Of a stretch of DNA of 64,000 bases, positions 51,811 to 63,853 are shown piece after piece (the first letter of the stretch is position 1; the number at the start of each line of letters is the position of its first letter). The stretch spans positions 24,242,001 through 24,306,000 of the forward strand of contig CM106586.1 in NCBI GenBank assembly GCA_048013815.1. Direction: 5' to 3'. The notes beneath the pieces are model-generated. The model was not told the DNA's origin, did no database searches, and worked only from the letters and a program-made list of their open reading frames with translations. Position numbers and translations under genes: made by a program. This DNA comes from Setoptus koraiensis. Its lineage: Eukaryota; Arthropoda.

Positions 51811-52487
51811 AGGCACAGTCCGTGCGCAAAGAAATTAGAGAACCACAGTGATGAGGGGCGTTCTATGGCTCTGACTGCTAGCATTTCATCGTCATCAACT
51901 TCATGAGAAGCATCATTTTCGTCATCGTTGTCGTGCCACATTGTTGTGATAGTTTAAGCGCACAGTATTAGCGTGTGCGTGTCTGTGCGTTTGTGGGTAT
52001 TGGTTGAGCCAGCAACAGTAAAACCAATACCAATACCAGCACTAGTGTGTGTATGCGATAGATAATGATCACTGTGGATATTCTCAAGTCAATCTATTAT
52101 TGTCTATTTACCACAATGTTAGTATACTACTGGTGCTAATTATATTAGTATCACTGCTAATACTCACATATTAATAAGTATATTGGACTGACCTGTTGAA
52201 TCCGACATTGGGAACAAGCCGATTTCAATCGATTCCTGTTGTTTTTTATTTAATATTTTAGCATTATTATTTATATTTAAAATTCAAACGCTGGTGCACT
52301 TGTTGATATGATATCCATATATATCTTACTGGCATGACAAGCCCTATCAACAGCCAGTTACATTTGATGCAATCGAACATCAAGGAACCAGCAGTCAGCA
52401 AACTATAAATAAATTATATCGGATGTTGTTTCACACCGTGTGTATCAAAGACCAATTTATCGAAACAAATATTGTCACACAAGGATA

Positions 52488-53753
52488 ATGTCGAAAAAAG
52501 GCAATGCGCAAACTTCGGCATTTTTATGCCCCATCAAATTTAGCAACAAAAAGTCTAAAAAAACATACGAGAGCCACCTAAACAGCAGCAAACACTCTCA
52601 TTCACTCCCTCACATACATCCAAATTTACGTGTTCCTGGCATTTCTAGTTATCCACCAATTGGTTACAATCTAACCAAAATGTATGTCAGCGAGGATTAT
52701 GATCAAATCGAAGAAGATGAGATAACTGTCAAACAAGGAGACAAAGTTCTTCTTGAGACCATCGATAGGGTAGAAAATGTTGATTGGGCATATGTCTATA
52801 CCACTGATGGAAAATCAGGATTTGTACCAAATTCTATACTATTAAGACTCAATAATAATATCAAGAAGAAAATTATTACTAAATTTAACAGCCCTGAACT
52901 AGCTCTATCCAACACATCTTCTGACAAAGAATGTAGTCGTTTGAGGAAAGAACCGATCAACAGTTTCAGTCTTCGTCATCCCTCCCATCATCAAAGTTTT
53001 CATAATCTTCATTCAAATCGTTTACTTACAAATAACACCCACAACTTCTCCACCATGAGAGCGAGTGACATCTCGAGCAATCAAATTCTCCGTCTTCAGC
53101 AACATTACAATCCTAACCATCATATTATCAATCACAACTCACAGATTGGTATGCCTAGAAGTAACCACCCGTGCCAAAATCCACTCCTATCATCTGCCCC
53201 CGCAACTGTTTTCATGAGTCCTCCATCTCATCGAGGCCATTACCATAATCATAATTTCATCCACATACCATCGCAACAACATTCTCCCAACTTGAATGAT
53301 CTCGCAGACAGTTACAGTAACGATTGTGGACATCGTTACGATAACTTTCCTTCTCTCTCAGATTTTCCTCAACATCCAGATGAAGGTATTACACCAATTG
53401 AGAAGCACGAAAAGAATAATATAGGAGAGTACGTCGTCCTATTTAATTTCACGGCTATGGCCGAAAATGACATCAACGTAGAACCACTAGAAATTGTATA
53501 TGTCCTAAACAAAGATGATCCAGATTGGTATTGGATATCGAGGAAGATTGACAAAAATCAAGGTTTTGTCCCTTCGCAATTCATATGTGAGAGATCTAAG
53601 TATGACGACCAGTTTAATCAGTTAAATAATGAGTCCAAGCAGCCTTCTTGCGACCACTTCATCGATAATCAGTGCGTCAATGGTAACATAGAACTTGTGC
53701 CAGATAAACAGCAAATTATTTATCAAAATCAAAGTTATCATAGACCTGTTTGA
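52488..53753 (+). CDS. Two-SH3-domain adaptor, possibly Dlish/Vamana-like
   Basis: A single frame of 421 residues from the ATG at 52488 (ataATGTCG). SH3 domain 1 spans ~65-122 (MYVSEDYDQIEEDEITVKQG, DWAYVYTTDGKSGFVPNSIL) and SH3 domain 2 ~314-368 (EYVVLFNFTAMAENDINVEP, DWYWISRKIDKNQGFVPSQF). Between them lies a ~190-residue His/Asn/Ser-rich linker. The N-terminus contains AFLCPIKFSNKKSKK, which I recall as similar to the start of the Drosophila SH3 protein Dlish/Vamana, a Dachs partner in Fat/Dachsous-Hippo signalling. That assignment is from memory and tentative: Dlish has three SH3 domains and only two are seen. Certain: cytosolic SH3 adaptor. Confidence 0.75.
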   Translation: MSKKGNAQTSAFLCPIKFSNKKSKKTYESHLNSSKHSHSLPHIHPNLRVPGISSYPPIGYNLTKMYVSEDYDQIEEDEITVKQGDKVLLETIDRVENVDWAYVYTTDGKSGFVPNSILLRLNNNIKKKIITKFNSPELALSNTSSDKECSRLRKEPINSFSLRHPSHHQSFHNLHSNRLLTNNTHNFSTMRASDISSNQILRLQQHYNPNHHIINHNSQIGMPRSNHPCQNPLLSSAPATVFMSPPSHRGHYHNHNFIHIPSQQHSPNLNDLADSYSNDCGHRYDNFPSLSDFPQHPDEGITPIEKHEKNNIGEYVVLFNFTAMAENDINVEPLEIVYVLNKDDPDWYWISRKIDKNQGFVPSQFICERSKYDDQFNQLNNESKQPSCDHFIDNQCVNGNIELVPDKQQIIYQNQSYHRPV

Positions 53754-54090
53754 AAACTCAAGGTGGTCTGAAACATTTACTTTATTGATCATTAAATTTA
53801 AACATGGTAAACTTAGTAAAAAGATGTCGTCGATGAACTACCGAGTAACTAAAGATTATTCACTGCTGAGGTTGTGTGCAATTATATTATAGTTAGAGTT
53901 GCGTTATAGCGATTTAGTATAGCTTAATGAGCTATTGATTTCAAACCATGACCATACGTGATTAATATAGCCTGTTTGAAAATTCGAAATGCTACCTGAT
54001 AGTAGCATATTATACTTGTGCAATATTTTGGAATTTTACTATATTTGAGAAAAAATTTAACTTGGAGTAAAATGATTTACTTAATTGATC

Positions 54091-55188
54091 CTAAGCTGCT
54101 AATTGGTCCTGAATTGGTCGATCCAGACCCTGACGGTTTCTGAATTCCATGATTTCATTGAACACCAATGCCCTCAATCTGTCCCTAGGTATACCTGGAT
54201 CGTCTACCTCCATGTCGGCTTCGAATGGCTCCGCCATGACGGGCTCATCATCTGGCTCATAGTAATTCCCCAGATATTGATGTTGTAACGCTTCTTCTAC
54301 AGTAATTCTTCTGTCTGGATTGAATGTGAGCATTCGATCCAAGAGATCCAGAGCCAAGGGATCTCCATTAGGATACTTTTCGCTCCAACTGACCCTAGGG
54401 CGACGGTCAGGTAGGCTATTTATGAAATCGCGTGCTCGTTCGTTTCCGATGCTATTAAGATCATCTTGAGATGGAAATCCAAGAACGTTTACTATTTGCT
54501 TCACCTGGTCAAGATAATCTCTACCTGGGAATATCGGTCGTCTTGATATCATTTCTGCGAGGATGCAACCCGCAGACCATATGTCTATGGATCTAGTATA
54601 TCTTCTGGAGTCGAGCATTATTTCTGGTGCCCTATACCATCTGGTGGCGACATATTCAGTTAAAGGTTCAATAGCATAGTCATGATTTGGACCTGCAACT
54701 CTTGCAAGACCGAAATCACAGATTTTCAGGTCACAAGTAGCGTTCAATAATAAATTACCAGGCTTCAAATCTCTGTGTAACACATTGGCCGAATGGATAT
54801 ATTTGAGACCCCGGAGAATTTGATACAGGAAATAACAGATATGATCATTACCTATTTCTTGTTGACGTAGTAAAGCGTGTAAATCAGTTTCCATCAAACA
54901 TTGAACGATGTAAACATCACGCATCTGATCTATATGTGGCGCGCATAAAATGTCTCTTATATCGATGATATTCTCATGGTTGAAACGAGTCAATATTCGT
55001 ATTTCTCGTAACGTTCGTTGACAATATGTCGAATGTTCGAAAGGAGATATCTTCTTGATGGCCACTTTGTTGCCTGTGACGTTATCTAATGCCTGGACAA
55101 CTATGCCATATGCACCCTCATTAATATACTTGAGTTGACTGTACCTAGGGCCTAAATTAAACACTTGTCCTCTGACTACTTCAGCCAT
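54091..55188 (-). CDS. ERK-type MAP kinase, divergent and intronless
   Basis: Serine/threonine kinase of the ERK1/2 (fly Rolled) family, 365 residues from [16 protein letters not shown], about ERK2 length. Seen: [20 protein letters not shown] with the catalytic Lys, [18 protein letters not shown], activation loop TEY ([15 protein letters not shown]) and a common docking acidic patch near YYEPDDEP. Departures from nearly invariant ERK residues: the glycine-rich loop reads INEGAYG instead of IGEGAYG, the hinge reads VQCLMETDL instead of VQDLMETDL, and HRDLKPGN replaces HRDLKPSN. The loop before TEY ([10 protein letters not shown]) is also altered. With no intron, it could be an old retrocopy or simply the single intron-poor ERK. 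All catalytic residues are present. Confidence 0.93.
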   Translation of the reverse strand: MAEVVRGQVFNLGPRYSQLKYINEGAYGIVVQALDNVTGNKVAIKKISPFEHSTYCQRTLREIRILTRFNHENIIDIRDILCAPHIDQMRDVYIVQCLMETDLHALLRQQEIGNDHICYFLYQILRGLKYIHSANVLHRDLKPGNLLLNATCDLKICDFGLARVAGPNHDYAIEPLTEYVATRWYRAPEIMLDSRRYTRSIDIWSAGCILAEMISRRPIFPGRDYLDQVKQIVNVLGFPSQDDLNSIGNERARDFINSLPDRRPRVSWSEKYPNGDPLALDLLDRMLTFNPDRRITVEEALQHQYLGNYYEPDDEPVMAEPFEADMEVDDPGIPRDRLRALVFNEIMEFRNRQGLDRPIQDQLAA

Positions 55189-55476
55189 TGGGATTTTCAA
55201 GATTCAATTGAAGCAATACTCTTTAGTCTTTACATCAATTTTGAAGATGTGATGTGTAGTATGGTTTATTCACAAATGCTGTTTTTTGGGGATTCGGTTT
55301 ATTGACAACGGTAAAATATTTTATAACAGGATGATGAGGTTGACAGTAATGATGATTGTTTTCTGTGTTGTCTCTGTGTTATTGTTCTGCGAATGTAATT
55401 TAAAGCGCGCAATTCAAAAATGGACATTAAAAAAATATTCTTTTTTTTTTTTTAAAATGTTAGCAATATTGTAAGG
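55189..55476. other. Intergenic between ERK and ZNF367
   Basis: Short AT-rich stretch with a T-run at 55440-55453. It holds the ERK 5' side and the ZNF367 3' end. Confidence 0.6.
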
Positions 55477-56103
55477 CTAAAAACATCGAGATAATTCTAT
55501 TAGAGCGAGAGCTCCAAGCAATTCGTCTCTTTGATTAATCCAGGCGATATTCGAATAGTTCATAAGCGCTGTCCTCCCTTCGTCTCGTCTTACGCCAGCC
55601 TCTGGGTGCTCTGAGCATCGCCTGTTGGCATGTGTAAATCTGTTCTTACAAATGTTGCATTTAAAAGGTTTTTCGCCTAGCAATTGATATCGTTTCCATT
55701 TAACGTAGTTGATTACCAAAAATATAGTGGAAAAAGAGAAATATTAGCAAAATCTAAGAAGAAAAATATTTATTGGCAAAAAATCATGTTACGGGATCCT
55801 ACCTGTGTGTAAACGCTGATGCGTTCTAAGTTGTCCTGACTGGACGAACGATTTGTGGCAACCGGGGTGATTACATCGGTAAGGTCTCTCTCCTGTATGT
55901 ATTCTTTGGTGGGCTTGCAGTGATTTTTCCCTTGGAAAGGCACGCTTACAAAATGGACATCTTATAGGTGACTTAGATTGAACACCCTCCTTTATCAGAG
56001 AAGATATTTCCTCTAATTTTGGTCGGCCTCTTCTTTGTTGCAGATGAGTGTGTTCCACGTTTTGCTGTTTTTGGCACTGGTTTATTTGATGATATTGTTC
56101 CAT
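55477..56103 (-). CDS. ZNF367: ZNF367-like C2H2 zinc-finger protein
   Basis: Two exons, 56103-55803 and 55676-55477, with a 126-bp GT-AG intron in phase 1 that splits the linker HTGEKPF, joining to 166 residues. Fingers: CPFCKRAFPREKSLQAHQRI and RCNHPGCHKSFVQSGQLRTH, then CNICKNRFTHANRRC, the atypical third unit of ZNF367. The RRGRPKLEEISSLI leader and the final GALALIELSRCF also match ZNF367. Human ZNF367 is about 350 residues, so this orthologue is compact: the long N-terminus and the region between the third finger and the last helix are shortened. Nuclear DNA binding is expected. The upstream region carries E2F- and CCAAT-like sites. Confidence 0.92.
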
Positions 56104-56226
56104 GATTAAGAGTTTAGTGTGTTGAAAAAAAATTAAGATTATCCGTTTGATATATGTTAAAAATTATTCTAAATAAACACAGTTTTGGAAGAAATAGAAA
56201 TAGATGTTGGACTGGTGCGTTGCAGA

Positions 56227-56446
56227 ACTCCAATGACCAATAAACACAACTTCTGAGCGCGAACTTATCGCGCTCACACGATATGAGCGCTCCACTATGA
56301 GCGCCATCAATTGGCGCCCAAGTGTATTGTGCAGCACATCCACAAGCGAAGCACTGTAAGGGATACACCCTGTACGCTCATGTGTTTACATCAGTATAGA
56401 ACCAGCAAAGAGCAACGCGGGTAGGCTCACACAATTGGGCGCCAAT
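56227..56446 (-). promoter_or_regulatory. Putative ZNF367 promoter with E2F-like and CCAAT motifs
   Basis: The 10-mer attggcgccc occurs at 56310-56319 and, as its reverse complement gggcgccaat, at 56437-56446; both fit E2F-type TTSGCGC cores and contain CCAAT. Further CCAAT boxes lie at 56230 and 56236, and a perfect 8-bp hairpin gagcgcga-actta-tcgcgctc at 56255-56275 also contains an E2F-like core. This sits 125-345 bp upstream of the ZNF367 ATG. The human gene is known to be expressed at G1/S. Confidence 0.5.
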
Positions 56447-57177
56447 ACCTCATACCCGATCAAGAGTTTAAAAGAATGGATGTTGCCAGTCACATATCGT
56501 TGTTTAAAGGATTACAATCAGTTTGTAACAAAGTAAGCGTAACTCGAGGCATGATAATCATATTTAAAACGAGATAAAAAGAAACAAATAAAATGAATAT
56601 CATCATGATGAGAGTTCCAGGCCAGCTCAATACCTCTGGTAGTCGACACAATGCCCCGCCGGCCCGCAGCTTTATGCAGCAGTACAGCAGTAAAAAAGAG
56701 CCAATCACGTGTAACAACTGCGCATGACCTATAGAATTTATATAATGGCTGTTGGTTCATGACAACACGCAAATGTTTCAACAGTCAGCGAATATACTGT
56801 ACATTTGCTTGTCGGTATATGCTCACCCCCGCACAAGTCTTGCTGATCGATTTCGTCTATGTGCGCTGTTTGCCTGTCTCTTTATACTCATGGTAATCTA
56901 CTCAAATTCCAGCTATGCACTTTACCATTATACTATGCATTATTCACTGGATAGATGCACGGCTGTGATGCATCCGATTACATTTGCGGATTACGTCCCA
57001 ACATTGTGTCTGCGTGTCTCTTTTAAGGCGTTTGCATAAGCCGGACCACTGAGATCTGCCAACACTTGCGCCATGTAAATATCTATATTTATTATTTATT
57101 GTTACATTATATCTCTAATATAACGACGATATTACAATTATAATTATTACATAATCCATACAATTACAATTCACTTT
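56447..57177. other. Intergenic, likely 5' region of the HD-domain gene
   Basis: No gene seen. A CCAATCACGTG composite (CCAAT box and E-box) lies near 56701. Confidence 0.5.
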
Positions 57178-57903
57178 ATGGATTGCTCTCAGGAACAACT
57201 ATTAGACCAAATTAGAAGTAGACGCAAGAACACTTCATTAAGTAGGATTCTAAGCAAAGAGTGGTTTGATGAAAAACACGAACATGGTGCATTACTTAAC
57301 GCCTTACTAAGTCATTACGCTATCAAAATTGAACCTAGATTAGGCTGGGTCCGAAAGAACGCTTGCGACGAATTACAGCGCAATCCCTGTGAAACTGTTG
57401 CAAGTCACATGTGGGGAGTGGCCTACTTAATCACTAAATTGTGTCGTCACCCAAAGTTTCCCATCAAGGATTTCAATCAACTTCTTGCCTTGGAGATGGC
57501 ACTTATTCATGATCTTGCCGAGGCATACACCTCGGACATTACTCCAGTTGATAACATTTCAGAAGAAACAAAGCACAAGTTTGAACAAGAAGGAATGATG
57601 GTGATGATCAACAAAAATGGCTTGTCACCCGAAATGAAGAATCGTCATCTAGATGTTTACAATAGTTATGAGTCAAAAGCTTCAAACGAGGCGAAATTCG
57701 TCAAAGATTGTGACAGATTAGATTTCATGCTAACTGGATTCTTCCTAGAAACTCAGGACAAACACAATTTCGAAGAATTCTACGTAAACTCTATGACCAA
57801 ACCTTTTCACGTTGGACTGGTTCGAGAATTGTGTGAACTCATTCTTACAACTAGAAACAGATTATTTTCAAATTGTACGAGTGCAGAAGCAATAACCAAC
57901 TAA
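57178..57903 (+). CDS. HDDC2: HD-domain 5'-deoxynucleotidase, HDDC2-like
   Basis: Metal-dependent phosphohydrolase of the HDDC2/YfbR type, expected to remove phosphate from deoxynucleoside 5'-monophosphates. Intronless, 241 residues (human HDDC2 204). Seen: GWVRKNACDELQRNPCETVA with SHMWGVAYL (first His), IHDLAEAYTSDITPVDNIS (the HD pair with the following EAYTSD), and FVKDCDRLDFMLTGFFLE (final Asp), in the order expected for an HD domain. The N-terminal ~45 residues and the C-terminus are divergent. It lies tail-to-tail with CWC22, 58 bp between stop codons. Confidence 0.88.
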   Translation: MDCSQEQLLDQIRSRRKNTSLSRILSKEWFDEKHEHGALLNALLSHYAIKIEPRLGWVRKNACDELQRNPCETVASHMWGVAYLITKLCRHPKFPIKDFNQLLALEMALIHDLAEAYTSDITPVDNISEETKHKFEQEGMMVMINKNGLSPEMKNRHLDVYNSYESKASNEAKFVKDCDRLDFMLTGFFLETQDKHNFEEFYVNSMTKPFHVGLVRELCELILTTRNRLFSNCTSAEAITN

Positions 57904-57961
57904 GGTGAAGAGAAATATCTTCATATTGTTATTAAATACAAAAATCATTTGTAATAAAAAT

Positions 57962-59635
57962 TTAATGTTCTGACTTTTCAGATTTGGTTACCTTTTCGCT
58001 TTTCAACAACATGGGACCATTCTCTAAGGTCTCTCTAAGATCATCGGTGAGCCCGCCTAAGTTGATTGAGGTGAAAAAGTTTATAGCAAACTTAGTATTT
58101 CTTGGATCATCTTTCGGGAAGAGCCCCTCAAATGCTTCTGAATTTTTAGGGTCCTTAATCTTTTCGTCTAATCGTTTCAATGTCAAAGTATCTGTCAATT
58201 CCTCGAACAAAAATTTGACGAATACTCTTCCTGCTGAGGTGGTGGTTTGTTCACCAAGTTTGATAGCCTTGAGAACAGCCCAATCTATTGAATTGGTGGC
58301 GAGCAAATGAGCAAAAAATTTCGCAGTATTCCTTATCCTGTTAGGCTCCTGTCTGTTTATCGTTTCATAAACTGATACAAAGATGTTCTCACAGATTTGC
58401 GCATACTCCTTCTTGTTTAATTTACAAAACAATTCAGCTAGTAAACCGGAAAATTGAGTGTACGTTCTTTGTTGAGCACAAAAGTCTAGCATCATGTAAC
58501 ACAGCTCATCATTAAGATTTTTGGGTATGTTCATTTTAAGTAACTTGTGTGCGCATTCTTCGTGACTCAAGCTAGAACGAATAGTTAGATAAATATTCCT
58601 CCTGAAATCAATTAATTTAGACCCTGTTTCATCAATTATCTGCATTTCTTCTTTTTCTTTTTCTTCGTCATCCTCGTCATCATCACTTGAAGAGTTATCA
58701 ACTGATTGACCGTCATCATCATCGGATGACGTCTCTTCCTCCTCCCCAAGCACGACTTTCTTCAACATCTCATACTTGGCTTCATTTTCGACATAATTTG
58801 GGTCAAATTTAAAATGATTTAACTCCAACTGATAGTCTTGCTGAGTGGGCTCTGTTACTTCGATTTGATGGGTTATCTTATCTTTTTCCTCTATGAGATC
58901 AAGTCCAGGTTTTACTGAGGGGAAGTCTTCGAATTTACTCTTTCTTATCATGTGAACAACCTCAATCATATCTAAAGTTCGACTGTCGAGTTTGTCATTT
59001 AGGTCTGATGTTAATCGTCGTAATTGTTCAAAAACTGCAAATAATCCGCTAGGGGCCAATTCTTCTAGTTTAGCTCCAGCTTCCTTGATAAAGGCTATAG
59101 CTATCTCTATCGAGAATGGTGTTGGTTTCTCCAATAAATGAATTAACACTTGTAGAGCTAGTATCTCATGGACTACTTCTTGGTTTGTTAGATGTGCAAA
59201 AAATCTTGCAGTTGCCAGACATTTGGGTTTGTTGTCAGTAGCAAAGGCCGTCCTATATTGCAAGATTAGTCTATTAACAACTAACAAACCTATAGATGCT
59301 ATTCTTGAATTGATAGCAGTCAACAAAGCAGCATAGACATCTGTGAATATTGGTGACGTCTCTTGAGCTTTGATTAGAGCTGATGCAAATATGCCTTTGC
59401 CTCTAATTAAATTCAGGCCAAATAATTCTCTTATAATAAGTGTTATATTAGATTCGTTTACTCTGTTTATTAAGCCGGTTATTCGTTTACGTAGATGATT
59501 CCAGTTCAATTTTTGGTTTTCCTCTGAGGATTCCTCGAATTTTTCCTGCTTGACTCGCTTGGCCGGAGGTATGTAAACGCCGGATGGTTTGATTGGCCGA
59601 TCATTTTTCGTCCTCTTATTGGTTGAAGATGACAT
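57962..59635 (-). CDS. CWC22: Pre-mRNA-splicing factor CWC22 (nucampholin)
   Basis: Spliceosomal scaffold that recruits eIF4A3 for exon-junction-complex assembly. Intronless frame, 557 residues from ATG (MSSSTNKRTKNDRPIKPSG). GVYIPPAKRVK is the conserved leader. A MIF4G domain covers ~40-230 (NWNHLRKRITGLINRVNESN, IRELFGLNLIRGKGIFASAL, AATDNKPKCLATARFFAHLT-like). An acidic linker (SSDDDDGQSVDNSSSDDDED) and an MA3 domain at ~340-455 follow (FRRNIYLTIRSSLSHEECAH). It lacks the long Arg/Ser-rich tail of human CWC22 (908 residues) and is closer in size to yeast Cwc22. A possible 5' UTR acceptor (ttttctag) precedes the start. Confidence 0.95.
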   Translation of the reverse strand: MSSSTNKRTKNDRPIKPSGVYIPPAKRVKQEKFEESSEENQKLNWNHLRKRITGLINRVNESNITLIIRELFGLNLIRGKGIFASALIKAQETSPIFTDVYAALLTAINSRIASIGLLVVNRLILQYRTAFATDNKPKCLATARFFAHLTNQEVVHEILALQVLIHLLEKPTPFSIEIAIAFIKEAGAKLEELAPSGLFAVFEQLRRLTSDLNDKLDSRTLDMIEVVHMIRKSKFEDFPSVKPGLDLIEEKDKITHQIEVTEPTQQDYQLELNHFKFDPNYVENEAKYEMLKKVVLGEEEETSSDDDDGQSVDNSSSDDDEDDEEKEKEEMQIIDETGSKLIDFRRNIYLTIRSSLSHEECAHKLLKMNIPKNLNDELCYMMLDFCAQQRTYTQFSGLLAELFCKLNKKEYAQICENIFVSVYETINRQEPNRIRNTAKFFAHLLATNSIDWAVLKAIKLGEQTTTSAGRVFVKFLFEELTDTLTLKRLDEKIKDPKNSEAFEGLFPKDDPRNTKFAINFFTSINLGGLTDDLRETLENGPMLLKSEKVTKSEKSEH

Positions 59636-62600
59636 AGTTATTTTAGTTAGATGACTACTAGAAAACAATACAAATATTTATACATTGCCGAAACAGATGA
59701 GTAAGTGCACAAACAACAACAAATATTTGCAAAAATCATATGCTTCTTGTTCGACCATGTACTTTCGTCTGAAGAAAGATGGCGCCTTTTTTGAACAATA
59801 AAAAGTTTTTGTTGCATTTTACGCGCTCACTTTATTCGTGTGCCATTTTGGAATTTAAATAATATGCAATTGATTATTATCACAATCAAAATCTAAAAAG
59901 GATCTCGTGATTTACCTATCAGATGTCCAGTTGGAATTATCATGGCAGACATCTTCTAATCATCACCTCCAATACAGTTGATTATATTCAATATATTATC
60001 CTACCGCAAGACACATGCAGAAGTAGAGTAGATTAAAGATCTCAGTAGATTGAGATAGAATGATGTTTCAAAACAATTGCCATAGATTCGCTTATTACTC
60101 AAGTAACCTAACTCAAGGCAATCTAATTTATTTACCAGCAGTTATTAACAGCAGTCAAACATTCGATACGTGACATTGTTAGGATAACATTTTAACACTT
60201 CAAAGCAGTGCTTCACTGATATATTTATATTATTTATTGGAGATCATTGTCAATTATGTCAAAACGTATACCATATGTTAAGTTTACATAAAGATAGTGA
60301 CACAATGTAGTTTGCGGATTCTCAATCGATTTCTGCAAAGATGGAGTGGCACCTTGAAAATAAACGTAACAATATTTTTGTGATATGTAGATGTCTCACC
60401 AAATGTCATAATGTTGACGAAAAAACCAATCAATTACAATGATATTTGATAGTTATAATTAATCTCATTCTCACATCTATCAATAAGGTGTTTATGGCAG
60501 AGCTAGTAGCATCTATCGCCTAGATATTTCAAGATAAGTCTCAATTGTTGTTTATAATTCTAGAGAAGAACACAAGATGCTCGATGTCAAGATAAGATCA
60601 CACTATGTTTTGAGATGGGGCATGCACCATATCAGATCTATCAATTTGAAGTACATGACGCTGATTACATAGTTGTTCAATCTATGGTATCTCATTCAAA
60701 AAATATTCATATAGTATGGAGTATGGGGCATAATCAAGAAATCTCACTATTATTACTGGTTATTCAGTGAAGATCAAGAGATTGTTTATATTTGTTTGTT
60801 GTTGAGATGAGAATTTGATTCTGTATTCTTGATCGTTGCAGATAGACAACTCAGAATGAGATTCAAATACTGTAACTATCTATTATACCTTAAGATTCGT
60901 AAATAAATAGATGCGATGATTGCTTTCCTGCTAAATACAATTTGATATCATCACCACAATGTATATATCATTGTAGTACAATATCTGCAGCTACAAATGA
61001 AGAACACTTTATATCTTCTTCTTATATGTTATGGGCTACAAAATCTTGAGATGAAACTTTCCTATCTTTCAGAGATGAAGGCATCAACTTAGCTGAGTTA
61101 TCACTTTTCTTTTATACTCCTCCTTCTGTCTATTTATCTGTTATCTTAGTTGGGTGTTAGTCTAAATAATAATACAAGTGTCGAATCACTTAACAACAAT
61201 AATGGAACGGAATTTTCTCAGCTATCTATCTATGTTGTTTATTTGCATCTATCATCGGTGTGTATCAACATATATTGATGAACAAGATAAATCTGATATC
61301 AAATAGGACATATACAGACGAAGATCAGCAATTGATAATGGTAGTTCGCGTTTCATAGTTTTATCGAAAAGGCTAAATGGGGCTGATTGCTTGCACGTGA
61401 ATAAGTTCAATATAAATTTATAGCACAAATTTCGTCATTTACACTCAATCTTTTTCCATCCTTCGTCCACTTTTGAGCACTACGTCAACGTGTGACGAGC
61501 TCGCAATAATTTTTGTTTGGAATCCTACTATATCTTGGAATGTTTATAGCAAAAACATAGTTCTAATACAGCGACAATTCGTTTTTAATCACTCGTTTTA
61601 ATCCCATCTTGTGGAAGAAAACCAAAAAAGAAATGACAAATTTAAAACTCTTGCTTGTGCCTTGTAAGGATAGAAAAATCCGTTCGAAAGAACCACAAAA
61701 ATGTAGCGAGAACACCTTAAGAATACCTCAAATAGTTTAAAGTTACTTCTTGTATGTATACAAATACATTATAACGATTATATTATGATATCACAATTAT
61801 ACACAAAAGCAAATCTTGAAGTGCAGTGATAAGATTATAAGTGCGATGTAGGCGTAAACTAGACAATCGTCCTCATATATCTATGCAAACAACAGTCATA
61901 GAACTCTCTTGTCAGTATACTCTGATTTCTATTATATTAGCCAATTAACTAATAAACAACATAATGTGCACTTAATTGAGATTCTTCCAATCTATAGTTT
62001 CTTTCTGTCGAATATATAGATGATCGATAATGTTTAACTCAACTATTTCGGACTATATTATAACACAATACACGATACATACTAATCAATGTATATCAAG
62101 ATAGCCCTATAATTGATAATATACGAAATTGTCATATATACAAAACTATACATACATTATAGTTACAACCGCCATGGGTCAAATCAAACCAACGGCACCA
62201 AGCATCTCGCAAATACAAAAGCAATGTGTTTATCCTCATTAAGTAACAACTTCTGCAGTCTCTCTGAATAGCTTTTCTATGGAATTTATCTTGATTGTGG
62301 TTTTGTTTATTTGACTAGAGCTAATAATTCTGTTGCTATCATTATTCTTTGCCTAACCTATGCTTATTGATGATAATTGCAACTTGGTAGCAATAAATTA
62401 TGTGAACAAAACGTGCATCTAGCGTGGTGTTACTACGTGAACTTCTAGGCCCAGTTTACTTTGAGCAAATCAAAACAAAACTTGTTATTTTTTTATATCA
62501 TCTATTATGATCTAATTAGAAAACAACAACAATAACAACCGGTTGAAAACTATTGATCAAGACAGACTCGAGCTAGCCTTTGTCGCCTCCATCAATGCAA

Positions 62601-63792
62601 TAACAAAGTCATTGAATTATTGTTTGTCACAATACGAAACTTAATTGACAATCAGACAGCCCATGTTGATATATAGATATGGATGTAGGGCATTCTAACA
62701 AGAGCTGATATGGTAACAAAAACTTGTCGGTCGAATAATACTGTTGACTAAAACGGCTATTCATACTATCTATACATTGGTCTTAGAATGGTTGTCTTAA
62801 CCAGAAGAGGGCGCGATAAACATTACATTCATGATGAAGTTATGATAGTCAAAAATTAACATAGATTCTTATAATTACTGTGTTTTCTCGACACTATCAT
62901 TGAATTACACACAGTAATCAACTACTGATTTTTCTAGAACAATTTCTATCTAATAAAATGAGAATATCGCTTATCCACACAAGCCATTATGATATCGACG
63001 GGTCTAGTTATTAACTGTCAATTGTGCCTATTTGTACTTAAGTTGTGTCGCATAGAGAAGGGGGAATCTGACAGAACAGACTGTACTTCAATTATCTCTT
63101 TGGGAACTTGATTGTAACTGGGTGTAAGATTAACACGAAACTAACATCAATAGTTCACATAACAGCAATAGATTGGTGTAAATATACACAGACTCATTAT
63201 AAAAACCGTGACCATATTATAGAGTTTAAGTAGATACCGTTAATGTTGCTAGCATTAATATCACTTAAATAGCTAGATCGAATTTCCAATGATGATGAGA
63301 AATAAAGCAAGATCAAAATTCTATCGTGAGAGCGAAAGCAACAAATGATGAATGAGGTTCTCAAAGGTAAAGTTCATCGCTGATTAGGCATTTCTTTGAA
63401 TTCCGGTTATGAAGATACATCAAGACAATACATGAGAGCGAGAGAGAGAGAGAGAGAGTATTGGTGTATTAGGTTCATCGCCATCATTGTCATGGAAACT
63501 ATATTGAGTGACAGATAGCGAACTAGCTTTAGGTGAAGTTTAACTGCCGAAGCTAGCCGAAATAAACTAACACACATTGTCACACTCTGTGTATTGTCTC
63601 TGTCTAGCTATCTGAAAATAGTGTCGAAAAAGTTCGATCCTGATAATTATGCTATTGTATAGACATACACAACACATCGGTGTAGAGCTCTCGAGAACCC
63701 AATTGAGGGTGTGAGATATTTTGCAATAGGAGATGGTGAATAAAGATAAAATTGAAGACAGATAGTTATCATTTGTAGAGTGTGTATGTGTG

Positions 63793-63853
<61 letters not shown>

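Larger units (their letters stand above)
50481..52487. other. Intergenic, with two opposed GA/CT tracts
   Basis: One uninterrupted frame (50687-50992, +, no early ATG; ending ENEAKYGN) might be a gene remnant but has no recognisable motif. CT and GA tracts lie at 51593-51640 and 51779-51809. Otherwise nothing seen. Confidence 0.5.

Noticed and set aside
51468-51941. Ser/Leu and Arg/Glu repeat frames
   Set aside because: They are translations of the CT and GA tracts.
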